A stretch of DNA of 64,000 nt from Verrucosispora sp. WMMD573. Its GTDB lineage: Bacteria; Actinomycetota; Actinomycetes; Mycobacteriales; Micromonosporaceae. This document shows, one piece after another, positions 33,203 to 43,192 of this stretch (its first letter is position 1; each line of letters begins with the position of its first letter). The position numbers and the translations under genes were made by a program. Under the pieces are notes generated by a model, which saw only the letters and a program-made list of their open reading frames with translations, made no database searches and was not told the DNA's origin. The stretch is from positions 620,001 to 684,000 of the forward strand of contig NZ_CP114901.1 of assembly GCF_027497175.1 (NCBI RefSeq), given 5' to 3'.

Positions 33203-33646
33203 CTACAGCTCGGTCACCGAGCCGCCGGCGGCCGTGATCTTCTCCTTGGCCGACGCGCTGAACGCGTGCGCCGACACCTGAAGCGTCACCCCGCCGAGGT
33301 CCCCGGTGCCGAGGACCTTCACCGGCTGCCCCTTGCGGACCGCGCCGGCCTCGACCAGTTCGGTCGGGCCGACCTGGCCGCCGTTGGGGAACAGCTCGGC
33401 CAGGCGGTCCAGGTTCACGACCTGGAAGACCACCTTGAACTTGTTCTTGAAGCCCTTCAGCTTCGGCAGGCGCATGTGGATGGGCATCTGCCCACCCTCG
33501 AACGCCGCCGAGATGTTCTTCCGGGCCTTCGAACCCTTGGTACCGCGACCGGCGGTCTTGCCCTTGGAGCCCTCACCGCGACCCACTCGGGTCTTCGCGG
33601 TCTTGGCACCCGGTGCGGGACGCAGGTGATGGACCTTGATCGTCAT
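33203..33646 (-). CDS. rplO: 50S ribosomal protein L15
   Basis: 147 residues. 23S rRNA-binding assembly protein. Gly/Lys-rich N-terminus ([20 protein letters not shown]), then [20 protein letters not shown], and the C-terminal globular part. Its ATG shares one base with the rpmD stop (TAATG). Confidence 0.98.
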   Translation of the reverse strand: MTIKVHHLRPAPGAKTAKTRVGRGEGSKGKTAGRGTKGSKARKNISAAFEGGQMPIHMRLPKLKGFKNKFKVVFQVVNLDRLAELFPNGGQVGPTELVEAGAVRKGQPVKVLGTGDLGGVTLQVSAHAFSASAKEKITAAGGSVTEL

Positions 33647-33828
33647 TACTCGACCTCCTCGACCTTCACGAGGTGGTTGACCGTGAAGATCATGCCGCGA
33701 ATCTCGGGCCGGTCCTCCTTGACCACCACGTCATTGATCCGCTTGAGACCGAGCGAACGCAGCGACTCCCGCTGGTTGCGCTTGGTCCCGATGTCGGAAC
33801 GGACCTGGGTGACCTTGAGCCGTGCCAT
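33646..33828 (-). CDS. rpmD: 50S ribosomal protein L30
   Basis: 60 residues ([34 protein letters not shown]). Small 23S rRNA-binding protein. The stop overlaps the rplO start and its ATG overlaps the rpsE stop (TGATG), so the three are translationally coupled. Confidence 0.98.
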   Translation of the reverse strand: MARLKVTQVRSDIGTKRNQRESLRSLGLKRINDVVVKEDRPEIRGMIFTVNHLVKVEEVE

Positions 33829-34442
33829 CAGGAAGCCACCTCCGCCCGCGAGGCCAGCATGGCCGCCGGCGCGACGTCCTCCACCGGCAGGCCCCGCCGC
33901 GCGGCAACGGCCTCCGGGGACTCCAGCCCCTTCAGCGCGGCCACGGTGGCGTGCACGATGTTGATCGGGTTCGACGAGCCGAGGCTCTTGGAGAGCACGT
34001 CGTGGATGCCCGCGCACTCCAGCACGGCACGGACCGGGCCACCGGCGATGACACCCGTACCGGCGGAGGCCGGCTTGAGCAGCACCACCCCGGCGGCGTC
34101 CTCGCCCGTGACCGGGTGCGGGATCGAGGAGGCGATCCGCGGCACCTTGAAGAAGTGCTTCTTGGCCTCCTCGACGCCCTTGGCGATCGCCGCGGGCACC
34201 TCCTTGGCCTTTCCGTAGCCCACGCCGACGGTGCCGTCGCCGTCGCCCACGATCACCAGGGCGGTGAAGCTGAAGCGACGACCACCCTTCACGACCTTGG
34301 CGACGCGGTTGATTGCGACGACCCGCTCGAGGTGCGGGGTCTTCTCGGCGGGCGCGTTTCCGCGGCCGCCCTCACGGCGGTTGTCGCGGCGACCACCCTC
34401 GTTGCCACCGGACCCGCCGCCACGGCGCTGTTGACCTGGCAT
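33828..34442 (-). CDS. rpsE: 30S ribosomal protein S5
   Basis: 204 residues. Decoding-fidelity protein. A Gly/Arg-rich N-terminal extension of about 35 residues precedes the double-stranded RNA-binding fold ([40 protein letters not shown]), followed by [23 protein letters not shown] at 34442; the frame reads on through rplR only as a shadow. Confidence 0.97.
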   Translation of the reverse strand: MPGQQRRGGGSGGNEGGRRDNRREGGRGNAPAEKTPHLERVVAINRVAKVVKGGRRFSFTALVIVGDGDGTVGVGYGKAKEVPAAIAKGVEEAKKHFFKVPRIASSIPHPVTGEDAAGVVLLKPASAGTGVIAGGPVRAVLECAGIHDVLSKSLGSSNPINIVHATVAALKGLESPEAVAARRGLPVEDVAPAAMLASRAEVAS

Positions 34443-34476
34443 CAGCAGCCTTCCTTCTCTCTCGTGACGGGGATTG

Positions 34477-34866
34477 TCAGAACTCGAGCCCGGCTTCGCG
34501 GGCGGCGTCGGCGAGCGCGGCGACACGCCCCGCGTACCGGTTGCCACCGCGGTCGAAGACGACCTTGGAGATGCCAGCGGCCTTGGCCCGCTCGGCCAGC
34601 AGGGTGCCGACCTTGCCAGCCAGGGCGCTCTTGTCGCCCTCCGTACCGCGCACCGAGGCGTCCAGGGTCGAGGCCGACGCCAGGGTGTGACCCTTGGTGT
34701 CGTCCACGATCTGGGCGACGATGTGCCGCAGTGAACGGGTGACCACCAGGCGGGGACGCACAGCGGTGCCGCTGACGTTCTTGCGCACTCGGAAGTGCCG
34801 CCGTGCCCGCCCGACGGCACGCTTGGCGGCGACGCCGCGGCGGCGCTTGAGCAGCGTGGCGCTCAC
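34477..34866 (-). CDS. rplR: 50S ribosomal protein L18
   Basis: 129 residues. Binds 5S rRNA with L5. Core: [20 protein letters not shown] and the C-terminal [29 protein letters not shown] start overlaps the rplF stop (GTGA). Followed after 34 bases by rpsE. Confidence 0.98.
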   Translation of the reverse strand: MSATLLKRRRGVAAKRAVGRARRHFRVRKNVSGTAVRPRLVVTRSLRHIVAQIVDDTKGHTLASASTLDASVRGTEGDKSALAGKVGTLLAERAKAAGISKVVFDRGGNRYAGRVAALADAAREAGLEF

Positions 34867-35405
34867 TTCTTACCTGCCTTTCCGGCCTTGCGTCGGATGA
34901 TTTCGCCCTGGTACTTCACGCCCTTGCCCTTGTAGGGCTCCGGCGGGCGGATCTTCCGGATGTTGGCGGCGACCTCACCGACGAGTTGCTTGTCGATGCC
35001 GGCCACGTGGAACAGCGTCGGCCGCTCCACCGTGAAGCTGATGCCGTCCGGGGCCTGCACCACCACCGGGTGCGAAAACCCGAGCGCGAACTCCAGGTCC
35101 TTGCCCTTGGCGGTGACCCGGTAACCGGTGCCGGCGATCTCCAGGCTCTTACGGTAGCCCTCGGTGACCCCGACGATCATGTTGGCGACCAGGGTACGGC
35201 TCAGGCCGTGCAGTTCCTTGGCCTTGCGCTCGTCGTTCGGGCGGTTGACGCTCAGTTGCCCGTCCTCGGCCCGCTCGATGGTGATCGGCTCGGCCAGGGT
35301 GTGCGACAGCTCGCCCTTGGGGCCCTTGACCTTGACGGTCCGGCCCTCGATCGTCACGTCGACTCCGGATGGCACCGGGATCGACTTACGTCCAATACGC
35401 GACAT
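34863..35405 (-). CDS. rplF: 50S ribosomal protein L6
   Basis: 180 residues with two related domains near the factor-binding site. [20 protein letters not shown] opens the first; [18 protein letters not shown] and the C-terminal [31 protein letters not shown] are diagnostic. ATG at 35405; a longer frame upstream overlaps rpsH and is not real. Confidence 0.98.
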   Translation of the reverse strand: MSRIGRKSIPVPSGVDVTIEGRTVKVKGPKGELSHTLAEPITIERAEDGQLSVNRPNDERKAKELHGLSRTLVANMIVGVTEGYRKSLEIAGTGYRVTAKGKDLEFALGFSHPVVVQAPDGISFTVERPTLFHVAGIDKQLVGEVAANIRKIRPPEPYKGKGVKYQGEIIRRKAGKAGKK

Positions 35406-35421
35406 TTCTACCTGTCTCCCG

Positions 35422-35829
35422 TTACCAGACGAAGGCGAGGACTTCCCCGCCAACGCTCCGCTTGCGGGCCTGCCGGTCGGTGAGCAGCCCCTGGGACGTC
35501 GAAATGATCGCCACGCCCAGCCCACCGAGCACCCGGGGGAGCCCGTCCGACTTGGCGTACACCCGCAGACCGGGCTTGGAGACGCGCTTGATACCGGCCA
35601 GGCTCCGCTCCCGGTTCTGGCCGTACTTCAGCTCGACGACCAGTCGCTTGCCGACGGCACCCTCCTCGGGCTCCTCGACTGCCCAGGTGGCGATGTAACC
35701 CTCGGACTTGAGGACCTCGGCGATGTTCGCCTTGATCTTCGAGTACGGCATCGTCACCCGGTCGTGGTACGCCTGGTTGGCGTTACGCAGACGCGTGAGC
35801 ATGTCTGCGATCGGGTCGGTCATCGTCAT
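35422..35829 (-). CDS. rpsH: 30S ribosomal protein S8
   Basis: 135 residues. 16S rRNA-binding protein and, in E. coli, repressor of the spc operon. [37 protein letters not shown], and the C-terminal [26 protein letters not shown]. Two ATGs (35829 and 35823) are in frame; the second gives the standard MTDPIADML start. Confidence 0.98.
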   Translation of the reverse strand: MTMTDPIADMLTRLRNANQAYHDRVTMPYSKIKANIAEVLKSEGYIATWAVEEPEEGAVGKRLVVELKYGQNRERSLAGIKRVSKPGLRVYAKSDGLPRVLGGLGVAIISTSQGLLTDRQARKRSVGGEVLAFVW

Positions 35830-35926
35830 GAAAACTCGTCAACCTTTCTCGCCGGGGTTCCCGCGACATCTCGCAGGCCTACGGCGAAGAGACAGTCCAG
35901 CTGAGGCGCCGCAGCGCGCTGGGCTA

Positions 35927-36112
35927 TTACCAGGAAGCCTTGGACACGCCGGGCAGCTCACCGCGGTGGGCCATCTCCCGGATGCACACCCGGCAGAGCC
36001 CGAACTTGCGGTAGACCGCCTTGGGACGCCCGCACCGCTGGCAGCGGGTGTACGCGCGAACCGAGAACTTCGGCTTCGCGGCCGCCTTGAGGATCAGCGC
36101 CTTCTTGGCCAT
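35927..36112 (-). CDS. rpsN: 30S ribosomal protein S14, type Z
   Basis: 61 residues, the short zinc-binding form. Four Cys in RCQRCGRP and LCRVCIRE. The end reads [10 protein letters not shown], as in the family. It follows rplE after 1 base and lies 97 bases before rpsH. Confidence 0.98.
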   Translation of the reverse strand: MAKKALILKAAAKPKFSVRAYTRCQRCGRPKAVYRKFGLCRVCIREMAHRGELPGVSKASW

Positions 36113-36113
36113 C

Positions 36114-36683
36114 TCAGTTCTCCTTGAACGGGAAGCCCAGGAGCTTCAGCAGCGCCCGGCCCTCGTCGTCGGTCGTGGCGGTCGTGACCACCGTGATGTC
36201 CATGCCCCGCTGGCGATCGATCTTGTCCTGGTCGATCTCGTGGAACACCGACTGCTCGGTCAGACCGAACGTGTAGTTGCCGTGCCCGTCGAGCTTGCGC
36301 CCGTCCAGGCCGCGGAAGTCACGGATACGCGGCAGCGCGATGGACAGCAGCCGGTCCAGGAACTCCCACATCCGGTCGCCGCGCAGGGTCACCTTCGCGC
36401 CGATCGGCATGCCTTCCCGCAGCTTGAACTGCGCGATGGACTTCGTCGCCCGCCGGACCTGCGGCTTCTGGCCGGTGATGGTGGCCAGGTCGCGGACCGC
36501 ACCGTCGATGAGCTTGGCGTCCCGGGCGGCCTCGCCCACACCCATGTTCACGACGATCTTGACCAGCCGCGGCACCTGCATCGGGTTGCCGTACTCGTAC
36601 TGCTCGCGCAGCTGGGCGATGATCTCGTTGCGGTACCGCTCCTTGAGGCGCGGCATCGTCTTGGTTTCGGTAGCCGTGGTCAT
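36114..36683 (-). CDS. rplE: 50S ribosomal protein L5
   Basis: 189 residues. Carries 5S rRNA and touches P-site t[32 protein letters not shown], the loop [23 protein letters not shown] segment, and [20 protein letters not shown] are diagnostic. ATG at 36683 shares a base with the rplX stop (TGATG); a GTG one codon earlier is possible. Confidence 0.98.
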   Translation of the reverse strand: MTTATETKTMPRLKERYRNEIIAQLREQYEYGNPMQVPRLVKIVVNMGVGEAARDAKLIDGAVRDLATITGQKPQVRRATKSIAQFKLREGMPIGAKVTLRGDRMWEFLDRLLSIALPRIRDFRGLDGRKLDGHGNYTFGLTEQSVFHEIDQDKIDRQRGMDITVVTTATTDDEGRALLKLLGFPFKEN

Positions 36684-37003
36684 CACAGGTCCTTACCGGT
36701 GCTACGCGCGATGCGGACCTTCTGGCCGTTGTCGTCGATCCGGTAACCGACGCGGGTCGGCTTGCCGTCGGAGTCCACGACCATCACGTTCGAGACGTGG
36801 ATCGGGGCCTCCTGGGTGACGATGCCACCGGTCTTGGCGCCACGCTGGGTGGTGCTGATGCGAGTGTGCTTCTTGATCCGGTTCACGCCCTCGACCAGGA
36901 CCTTGTCCTGCCGCGGGTAGGCCGCGATGACCTTGCCCTTGGCGCCCTTGTCCTTGCCGGCGATGACGACGACCGTGTCGCCCTTCTTGACCTTCACGGT
37001 CAC
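36683..37003 (-). CDS. rplX: 50S ribosomal protein L24
   Basis: 106-residue KOW-domain assembly-initiator protein: [20 protein letters not shown], then [20 protein letters not shown] and [13 protein letters not shown] start (37001-37003) overlaps the rplN stop as GTGA. Confidence 0.98.
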   Translation of the reverse strand: MTVKVKKGDTVVVIAGKDKGAKGKVIAAYPRQDKVLVEGVNRIKKHTRISTTQRGAKTGGIVTQEAPIHVSNVMVVDSDGKPTRVGYRIDDNGQKVRIARSTGKDL

Positions 37004-37368
37004 AACACCTCCGGCGCGAGAGAAATGATCTTCATGAACCGCTTGTCCCGCAGCTCGCGGCCGACCGGGCCGAAGATACGGGTACCGCGCGGGTCCCCGC
37101 CGTCCTTGATGATGACGGCGGCGTTCTCGTCGAAGCGGATGTACGAACCGTCCGGCCGCCGCTTCTCCTTGGCGGTGCGGACGACGACAGCCTTGACCAC
37201 GTCGCCCTTCTTCACACCGGCGCCCGGGATCGCGTCCTTGACGGTGGCCACGATGACGTCGCCGATGCTCGCGTAGCGCCGACCGGAGCCACCGAGAACC
37301 CGGATGCACAGGATCTCCCGGGCACCCGTGTTGTCGGCGACGCGCAGTCGCGACTCCTGCTGAATCAC
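37000..37368 (-). CDS. rplN: 50S ribosomal protein L14
   Basis: 122 residues. Forms part of an intersubunit bridge. [40 protein letters not shown] and the ending [12 protein letters not shown] match the family. GTG start. First gene after the 95-base gap that splits the S10-type from the spc-type genes. Confidence 0.98.
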   Translation of the reverse strand: MIQQESRLRVADNTGAREILCIRVLGGSGRRYASIGDVIVATVKDAIPGAGVKKGDVVKAVVVRTAKEKRRPDGSYIRFDENAAVIIKDGGDPRGTRIFGPVGRELRDKRFMKIISLAPEVL

Positions 37369-37392
37369 GTCTATCTCCTATGTCTGCCGGTT

Positions 37393-37416
37393 CTCCGGCC
37401 GCCGGGGCGGCCGGAG
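37393..37416 (-). terminator. Hairpin between rpsQ and rplN
   Basis: CTCCGGCCGCC (37393-37403) and GGCGGCCGGAG (37406-37416) are perfectly complementary with only two bases between, so the top pairs must open in RNA. It may separate or attenuate the S10 and spc parts of the transcript. Confidence 0.55.
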
Positions 37417-37463
37417 CCTGGCGGAACCTGCGCCCGACCGTCTGGGCCGAGCTCGAGCCTTCG

Positions 37464-37742
37464 CTACTTGGCCTTCTCGAGGATCTCCACGAGCCGCCAC
37501 CGCTTGGTGGCGGAAAGCGGCCGGGTCTCCATGATCAGGACGCGGTCGCCGATGCCGGCGGAGTTCTGCTCGTCGTGGACCTTGAGCTTGCTGGTCCGGC
37601 GCATGATCTTGCCGTACAGCGCGTGCTTGACCCGGTCCTCGACCTCGACCACGACGGTCTTTTCCATCTTGTCGCTGACCACGAGGCCCTCACGGACCTT
37701 GCGGCGGCCCCGCGGCTTGGTGGGAGTCGTGTTCTCGCTCAT
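37464..37742 (-). CDS. rpsQ: 30S ribosomal protein S17
   Basis: 92-residue OB-fold protein binding 16S rRNA helix 11. A short Thr/Pro N-terminal extension precedes [20 protein letters not shown]; then [20 protein letters not shown] and [20 protein letters not shown]. Start overlaps the rpmC stop by four bases. Confidence 0.98.
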   Translation of the reverse strand: MSENTTPTKPRGRRKVREGLVVSDKMEKTVVVEVEDRVKHALYGKIMRRTSKLKVHDEQNSAGIGDRVLIMETRPLSATKRWRLVEILEKAK

Positions 37743-37975
37743 CCTGCAGTCACCTCAGTCGGCGCGGCCGAGAGCCCCAGCTCACGCTCACGCATGATCG
37801 TGTAGATCCGGGCGATCTCCCGACGGATGACCTGCAGCCGCCGGTTGTTGTCCAGCTGCCCGGTTGCGGCCTGCACGCGGAGGTTGAACAGCTCCGCCTT
37901 GGCCTCGCGCAGCTTCGTGACCAGCTCCTCCTCGGAGAGCTCACGCAGCTCGGAGGCCTTAACGCCCGCTGCCAT
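37739..37975 (-). CDS. rpmC: 50S ribosomal protein L29
   Basis: 78-residue two-helix protein at the tunnel exit, near the trigger-factor site. [20 protein letters not shown] and the helix-2 end [20 protein letters not shown] are typical. Its ATG overlaps the rplP stop by one base. Confidence 0.98.
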   Translation of the reverse strand: MAAGVKASELRELSEEELVTKLREAKAELFNLRVQAATGQLDNNRRLQVIRREIARIYTIMRERELGLSAAPTEVTAG

Positions 37976-38400
37976 CAGGATTCACCCACTTCGCGCGTAA
38001 CAATGCGGCACTTCATCGGGAGCTTGTGGATCGCGCGACGCATCGCCTCTCGCGCGATCTGCTCGTTCGGGAAGGACATCTCGAAGAGAACCCGCCCGGG
38101 CTTGACGTTCGCGACCCACCACTCGGGCGAGCCCTTACCGGAACCCATCCGGGTTTCCGCCGGCTTCTTGGTGAGGGCCTGGTCCGGGAAGATGGTGATC
38201 CAGACCTTGCCGCCACGCTTGATGTGGCGGGTCATCGCGATACGTGCCGACTCGATCTGCCGGTTGGTCACGTACGCCGGCTCCAGAGCCTGAATCCCGA
38301 ACTCGCCGAACACCACCCGGTTGCCGCCCTTGGACGCGCCGCTGCGGTCCGGGTGGTGCGGCTTGCGGAAGCCCTTCGGGGGCTTGCGCGGCATCAGCAT
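37975..38400 (-). CDS. rplP: 50S ribosomal protein L16
   Basis: 141 residues. Organises the A-site tRNA elbow region of 23S r[63 protein letters not shown] are diagnostic; the GSGKG-x-P-EWW element is complete. AGGAGG eight bases before ATG 38400 decides for the MLMPRK start. Confidence 0.98.
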
Positions 38401-38403
38401 CTG

Positions 38404-39270
38404 TCAGCCCTCCTGCTGCGTTTCTGCCGGAGCCGAAGCCGCAGCCGCGACAGCAGCGCTGTCGACCGGCTCGCCACTCGGCGTCTCGGCCTGCTGCGCG
38501 ACGGTCGTCGCGGCAGCCCGGCCGGCCTCGGTGCCACCGGAGGTCGTGCCGGACGAACCCGACCGACCACGGCGCGGCCGCTCGGGCCGGTCACCGCGCT
38601 CCCGGCGCGGGCGCGACGGTGCCTCGGCCGGAGTCTCCCGACCCGGCACCGCGTCGCCCTTGTAGATCCAGACCTTCACGCCGATGCGGCCGAAGGTGGT
38701 ACGGGCCTCGAAGAAGCCGTACTCGATGTTGGCCCGCAGCGTGTGCAGCGGAACCCGACCCTCGCGGTAGAACTCCGTACGGCTCATCTCGGCGCCGCCG
38801 AGGCGACCCGAGACCTGCACCCGGATGCCCTTGCACAGCGGGTTCTTCATCGCCGACTGCATCGCCTTGCGCATCGCGCGACGGAAGCTGACCCGGCTGG
38901 AGAGCTGCTCGGCGACGCCCTGGGCGACCAGCTGCGCGTCCGACTCGGGGTTCTTCACCTCGATGATGTTCAGCTGCACCTGCTTGCCGGTAAGCTTCTC
39001 CAGCTCGCCGCGAATCCGGTCGGCCTCCGCGCCCTTACGGCCGATGACGATGCCCGGCCGTGCGGTGTGGATGTCGACGCGGACCCGGTCGCGGGTGCGC
39101 TCGATGTCGACCTTGGAGATGCCGGCGCGCTCCAGCCCCTTGGACATCATCCGGCGGATCTTGACATCCTCGCCGATGTAGTCCTTGTAGAGCTTGTCCG
39201 CGAACCAGCGGGACTTCCAGTCGGTCGAGATGCCGAGCCGGAACCCGTGCGGGTGAACCTTCTGACCCAT
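38404..39270 (-). CDS. rpsC: 30S ribosomal protein S3 with extended C-terminus
   Basis: 288 residues; the conserved part ends near residue 210. It lines the mRNA entry tunnel and contributes helicase activity. [20 protein letters not shown], the KH domain [20 protein letters not shown], and [19 protein letters not shown] are clear. The last 75 or so residues are Arg/Pro then Ala/Glu-rich, an actinobacterial-style tail. ATG shares a base with the rplV stop. Confidence 0.98.
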   Translation of the reverse strand: MGQKVHPHGFRLGISTDWKSRWFADKLYKDYIGEDVKIRRMMSKGLERAGISKVDIERTRDRVRVDIHTARPGIVIGRKGAEADRIRGELEKLTGKQVQLNIIEVKNPESDAQLVAQGVAEQLSSRVSFRRAMRKAMQSAMKNPLCKGIRVQVSGRLGGAEMSRTEFYREGRVPLHTLRANIEYGFFEARTTFGRIGVKVWIYKGDAVPGRETPAEAPSRPRRERGDRPERPRRGRSGSSGTTSGGTEAGRAAATTVAQQAETPSGEPVDSAAVAAAASAPAETQQEG

Positions 39271-39725
39271 TACTCGGCGCCCTCCGTGTTGCTCTGCGTC
39301 TCGGCCGGCGCGGTCTGCTTCGCCGGAGCCGCCTTGTTCGCCGACTTCCTCGGCGCGGCCGGCGCGACCGCCTCGACCGCCACGGTGATGTGGCAGGTGC
39401 GCTTACGGATCCGGTACGCCCGGCCCTGCGCCCGTGGCTGGAACCGCTTCATCGTCGGGCCCTCGTCCACGAACGCCTCGCTGACGAGCAGCGCGTCGGG
39501 GTCCAGCCGCTCGTTGTTCTCCGCGTTGGCGATCGCGCTCGCGAGCACCTTGTACACCTGCTCGCTCGCCGCCTGCGGCGCGAACTGCAGCACCGTGAGC
39601 GCCTCCTTCGCGGGCAGGCCGCGGACGAGGTTGACCACCCGGCGCGCCTTCATCGGCGAGATGCGCACGTACCGCGCAACCGCCCGCGCGCCCGGAAGCA
39701 CCGGAGCGTCGCCCTTTCCTGGCAT
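39270..39725 (-). CDS. rplV: 50S ribosomal protein L22
   Basis: 151 residues. Its long hairpin forms part of the exit-tunnel constriction, a macrolide contact. [20 protein letters not shown] and the hairpin end [20 protein letters not shown] are intact, with no insertion of the kind linked to macrolide resistance visible in the hairpin. The C-terminus has an Ala/Lys tail of about 35 residues. Confidence 0.98.
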   Translation of the reverse strand: MPGKGDAPVLPGARAVARYVRISPMKARRVVNLVRGLPAKEALTVLQFAPQAASEQVYKVLASAIANAENNERLDPDALLVSEAFVDEGPTMKRFQPRAQGRAYRIRKRTCHITVAVEAVAPAAPRKSANKAAPAKQTAPAETQSNTEGAE

Positions 39726-39765
39726 CGCTGTAACCCCTTGATCCTCTATCCGTATGCCCGCGGCG

Positions 39766-40047
39766 TCAGCGCCGGCGGCTCTTCCGGTCGTCCTTTTCGT
39801 GACCCTTGAACGTGCGGGTCAGCGCGAACTCGCCGAGCTTGTGCCCGACCATCGCCTCGGTCACGAACACCGGGACGTGCTTGCGTCCGTCGTGCACGGC
39901 GATCGTGTGCCCGAGCATCTCCGGGATGATCGTCGAGCGGCGCGACCAGGTCTTGATGACGTTCTTCGAGCCCTTCTCGTTCTGCGTCTCCACCTTCTTG
40001 AGCAGGTGGTCGTCGATGAACGGGCCCTTCTTCAGGCTGCGAGGCAT
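39766..40047 (-). CDS. rpsS: 30S ribosomal protein S19
   Basis: 93 residues. Head protein that forms a complex with S13. [60 protein letters not shown] match throughout. It lies 12 bases after rplB. Confidence 0.98.
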   Translation of the reverse strand: MPRSLKKGPFIDDHLLKKVETQNEKGSKNVIKTWSRRSTIIPEMLGHTIAVHDGRKHVPVFVTEAMVGHKLGEFALTRTFKGHEKDDRKSRRR

Positions 40048-40059
40048 GTCTTATCTCCC

Positions 40060-40899
40060 TCAGCCGCGCTTACGCGTGGCGTAGCGACGGCGGACGATCA
40101 GCCGGTCACTCGGCTGGCCCTTACGACGGGTGCGGCCCTCGGGCTTACCCTGCGGGTTGACCGGGTGGCGACCACCGGAGGTCTTGCCCTCACCACCACC
40201 GTGCGGGTGGTCGACCGGGTTCATGGCGACACCACGGACGGTCGGGCGCTTACCCTTCCAGCGCATCCGGCCGGCCTTACCCCAGTTGATGTTCGACTGG
40301 TCGGCGTTGCCGATCTCACCGACGCTGGCGCGGCAGCGCACGTCCACCCGCCGGATCTCACCGGACGGCATACGCAGGGTCGCGTACGCGCCCTCCCGGC
40401 CGAGCAGCTGGATGCCGACGCCGGCCGAGCGGGCCAGCTTGGCGCCACCACCCGGACGCAGCTCCACGTTGTGGATCGTGGTACCGACCGGGATGTTGCG
40501 CAGCGGCAGGTTGTTGCCCGGCTTGATGTCGGCACTCGGACCCGACTCGACCGTGTCGCCCTGCTTCAGGTCCTTCGGCGCGATGATGTAACGCTTCTCG
40601 CCGTCGGCGTAGTGCAGCAGCGCGATCCGCGCGGTGCGGTTCGGGTCGTACTCGATGTGCGCGACCTTGGCCGGCACGCCGTCCTTGTCGACCCGCTTGA
40701 AGTCGATCAGCCGGTACTGGCGCTTGTGGCCGCCACCCTGGTGACGGGCGGTGATCCGGCCGTGCACGTTCCGGCCGCCCTTCTTGGGCAGCGGCACCAG
40801 CAGCGACTTCTCGGGAGTCGACCGGGTGATCTCGGCGAAGTCGGCGACGCTGGAGCCACGCCGGCCCGGCGTCGTCGGCTTGTACTTACGGATAGCCAT
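40060..40899 (-). CDS. rplB: 50S ribosomal protein L2
   Basis: 279 residues. Essential for subunit joining and peptidyl-transferase organisation. [20 protein letters not shown], the SH3-like and OB parts, and the peptidyl-transferase loop [20 protein letters not shown] with the conserved His are present. Confidence 0.99.
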   Translation of the reverse strand: MAIRKYKPTTPGRRGSSVADFAEITRSTPEKSLLVPLPKKGGRNVHGRITARHQGGGHKRQYRLIDFKRVDKDGVPAKVAHIEYDPNRTARIALLHYADGEKRYIIAPKDLKQGDTVESGPSADIKPGNNLPLRNIPVGTTIHNVELRPGGGAKLARSAGVGIQLLGREGAYATLRMPSGEIRRVDVRCRASVGEIGNADQSNINWGKAGRMRWKGKRPTVRGVAMNPVDHPHGGGEGKTSGGRHPVNPQGKPEGRTRRKGQPSDRLIVRRRYATRKRG

Positions 40900-40911
40900 T
40901 GTCTACACCCC

Positions 40912-41214
40912 TCAGCTGACCGGGCCGCCGAAGGCCTCGATGCGGTCGCCCTCAGCCAGCTTCACCATCGCCCGCTTGGTGTCCTTGCGCTTGCCGAACC
41001 CGGTACGGGTCCGCTTGCGCTTGCCCTCGCGGTTGAGCGTGTTGACCGTCAGGACACGGACGTTGAAGATCTGCTCGATAGCGATCTTGATCGCCGTCTT
41101 GTTCGCGTCCGGGTGCACCAGGAAGGTGTACCAGTTGCGGTTCAGCTCGCTGTAGCTCTTCTCCGAGACGACCGGCGCGACGATGATGTCGCGCGGATCG
41201 GCGATCGTGCTCAC
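40912..41214 (-). CDS. rplW: 50S ribosomal protein L23
   Basis: 100 residues. Docking site for trigger factor and SRP at the tunnel exit. [20 protein letters not shown], then [20 protein letters not shown] and the loop [20 protein letters not shown]. The GTG/ATG region overlaps the rplD stop by four bases. Confidence 0.98.
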   Translation of the reverse strand: MSTIADPRDIIVAPVVSEKSYSELNRNWYTFLVHPDANKTAIKIAIEQIFNVRVLTVNTLNREGKRKRTRTGFGKRKDTKRAMVKLAEGDRIEAFGGPVS

Positions 41215-41861
41215 TTGCCACCCTCCTCGGTGGTCTCGGCCGGCACGCCCAGGAACTCGTCCAGGGCCTCCTTGGTGAAGACCACATCGTCGGCCACCAG
41301 CACGTCGTACGTGTTGAGCTGGCCGGACTCGATCAGGTGCACCCGCGGCTCGTTGCGCAGCGACACCCAGTTCAGCTCGTCGGTGCTGCTCAGCACGACC
41401 AGCACCCGCCGGGCGGTGGTCAGCTTGGCGAGCGCGGCCAGGGCCGCCTTGGTCGACGGCTTCTCGCCCGAGACGAACGCCTCGACGACGTGAACCTGCC
41501 CGGCGCGCGCCCGGTCCGACAGGGCGCCACGCAGCGCGGCGGCCTTCATCTTCTTCGGGGTGCGCTGGCTGTAGTCGCGCGGCACCGGGCCGTGGACCAC
41601 GCCACCGCCGGCGAACTGCGGCGCGCGGATCGAGCCCTGCCGGGCACGACCGGTGCCCTTCTGCTTGTACGGCTTCTTGCCGCCGCCGGCAACCTCGCCC
41701 CGGGTCTTGGTCTTGTGGGTGCCCTGCCGAGCGGCAGCCAGCTGCGCCACGACGACCTGGTGCATCAGCGCGATGTTGGCCTGCGCGTCGAAGATGTCGG
41801 CGGGCAGCTCGACCGAGCCGGTCTTGGTGCCCTCGGAGTTGAGGACGTCAACGGTGGTCAC
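41211..41861 (-). CDS. rplD: 50S ribosomal protein L4
   Basis: 216 residues. Tunnel-lining protein and, in E. coli, regulator of the S10 operon. The extended loop reads [40 protein letters not shown]; globular ends flank it. GTG start overlaps rplC stop. Macrolide-contact loop residues look standard. Confidence 0.98.
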   Translation of the reverse strand: MTTVDVLNSEGTKTGSVELPADIFDAQANIALMHQVVVAQLAAARQGTHKTKTRGEVAGGGKKPYKQKGTGRARQGSIRAPQFAGGGVVHGPVPRDYSQRTPKKMKAAALRGALSDRARAGQVHVVEAFVSGEKPSTKAALAALAKLTTARRVLVVLSSTDELNWVSLRNEPRVHLIESGQLNTYDVLVADDVVFTKEALDEFLGVPAETTEEGGK

Positions 41862-42523
41862 TTGCCCACACCGCCCTTCTTCGCCTTGGCCTTGGCCGCG
41901 GTACGGACCAGGACCAGCGCGCCCTTGGGGCCGGGGATGGCGCCACGGACGAGCAGGAGATTGTTCTCGGTGTCGACCGCCTGGACGGTCAGGTTCTGCA
42001 CGGTGTAGCGCACGCCGCCCATGCGGCCGGCCATCCGGGTGCCCTTGAAGACGCGACCCGGGGTGGCGCAGGCGCCGATCGAGCCCGGCGAGCGGTGCTT
42101 GCGCTCGACACCGTGGCTGGCGCGCAGACCGTGGAAGCCGTGCCGCTTCATCGGGCCGGCGTAGCCCTTGCCCTTGGTCTTGCCGGTCACGTCGATCGAG
42201 ACACCGGCCGGGAACTCCTCGACCGTGACCTCCTGGCCGAGCGAGTAGTCCGCGGCGTCGCTGGTGCGCAGCTCGACGATGTGCCGGCGCGGCGCCACAT
42301 CGGCCTTGGCGTAGTGCCCACGCAGCGGCTTCTTCGCCTTCCGCGGGTCGATCGTCCCGTATGCCAGCTGGACCGCGGAGTAACCGTCCTTGCCGGCGTC
42401 ACGAACCTGGGTGATGACGCAGGGGCCGGCCTGAACCACGGTCACCGGGACAACGCGGTTGTTGTCCCAGACCTGGGTCATGCCGAGCTTCGCGCCCAGG
42501 ATCCCCTTAACTTGCCTGTCCAT
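41858..42523 (-). CDS. rplC: 50S ribosomal protein L3
   Basis: 221 residues. Its loop approaches the peptidyl-transferase centre. [20 protein letters not shown], the loop [40 protein letters not shown] and RMAGRMGG are diagnostic. It lies 11 bases after rpsJ. Confidence 0.98.
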   Translation of the reverse strand: MDRQVKGILGAKLGMTQVWDNNRVVPVTVVQAGPCVITQVRDAGKDGYSAVQLAYGTIDPRKAKKPLRGHYAKADVAPRRHIVELRTSDAADYSLGQEVTVEEFPAGVSIDVTGKTKGKGYAGPMKRHGFHGLRASHGVERKHRSPGSIGACATPGRVFKGTRMAGRMGGVRYTVQNLTVQAVDTENNLLLVRGAIPGPKGALVLVRTAAKAKAKKGGVGK

Positions 42524-42534
42524 GTGTCCGGTCC

Positions 42535-42843
42535 CTACAGCTTGATCTCGATGTCGACGCCAGCCGGCAGGTCGAGGCGCATGAGCGAGTCGACCGTCTT
42601 CGGGGTCGGGTCGATGATGTCGATCAGTCGCTTGTGCGTACGCATCTCGAAGTGCTCGCGCGAGTCCTTGTACTTGTGCGGCGAGCGGATGACGCAGAAA
42701 CGGTTGATCTCCGTGGGCAGCGGCACCGGGCCCGCGACCTGCGCCCCGGTACGCGTCACCGTCTCGACGATCTTCCGAGCCGAGGAGTCGACGACCTCGT
42801 GGTCATAGGCCTTGAGCCGGATGCGGATCTTCTGTCCCGCCAT
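42535..42843 (-). CDS. rpsJ: 30S ribosomal protein S10 (NusE)
   Basis: 102 residues. Head protein and NusB/NusG partner in antitermination. [40 protein letters not shown] and [20 protein letters not shown] match. ATG at 42843; upstream frame is leader. First gene of the S10 operon behind a leader of about 300 bases. Confidence 0.98.
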
Positions 42844-42921
42844 GGTGGCTTCTGTTCCTTCTCTCGATGCCGCTGTGTTGCGGGTGCCTGTACCGGCTGG
42901 CACAGACCCTCTTCGCCCACC

Positions 42922-42941
42922 CCCGCGGTCGGGCGTGTCGC
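42922..42941 (-). promoter_or_regulatory. Conserved leader element, S10-operon copy
   Basis: 20 bases, CCCGCGGTCGGGCGTGTCGC on the plus strand, identical to 47741-47760 in the rpsL leader. It is about 80 bases before the rpsJ start. Neither copy is in coding sequence, and both are in the same orientation to their operon. Confidence 0.75.
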
Positions 42942-43037
42942 GCCCGGGGGCCAGGCTCCGCCCCGGGCTACCGGAGCGATCCTGACCGCGGTGGGTCCAA
43001 GCGCCGATCGCACTGAGGCGACCTGAACGCCGCGCGA

Positions 43038-43068
43038 GGGTGGTTGGCGGACGGGCCGCCAACCACCC
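43038..43068 (-). terminator. Hairpin downstream of tuf, inside the rpsJ leader
   Basis: GGGTGGTTGGCGG (43038-43050) pairs perfectly with CCGCCAACCACCC (43056-43068) around ACGGG. It follows the tuf stop by 124 bases but lies after the predicted rpsJ promoter, so it may end tuf mRNA and also act as an attenuator of the S10 operon. Confidence 0.65.
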
Positions 43069-43147
43069 CACGCCCGACTGCTCTGCCTACCCGGAGGTTC
43101 AGCGGAAGCCGAACACGGGCGGCGAACTGTCGTTACGCAACCTGACT

Positions 43148-43177
43148 AGTATGCCGCACGACCGGCGGCGGGTCTAA
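43148..43177 (-). promoter_or_regulatory. Predicted promoter of the S10 operon
   Basis: -35 TTAGAC at 43172-43177, an 18-base spacer, -10 CATACT at 43148-43153 on the minus strand. It lies just after the tuf stop codon. Together with the hairpin and the 20-base element this accounts for the 349-base gap between tuf and rpsJ, which holds no gene. Confidence 0.5.
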
Positions 43178-43192
43178 TCGGGGTTACCCAGC

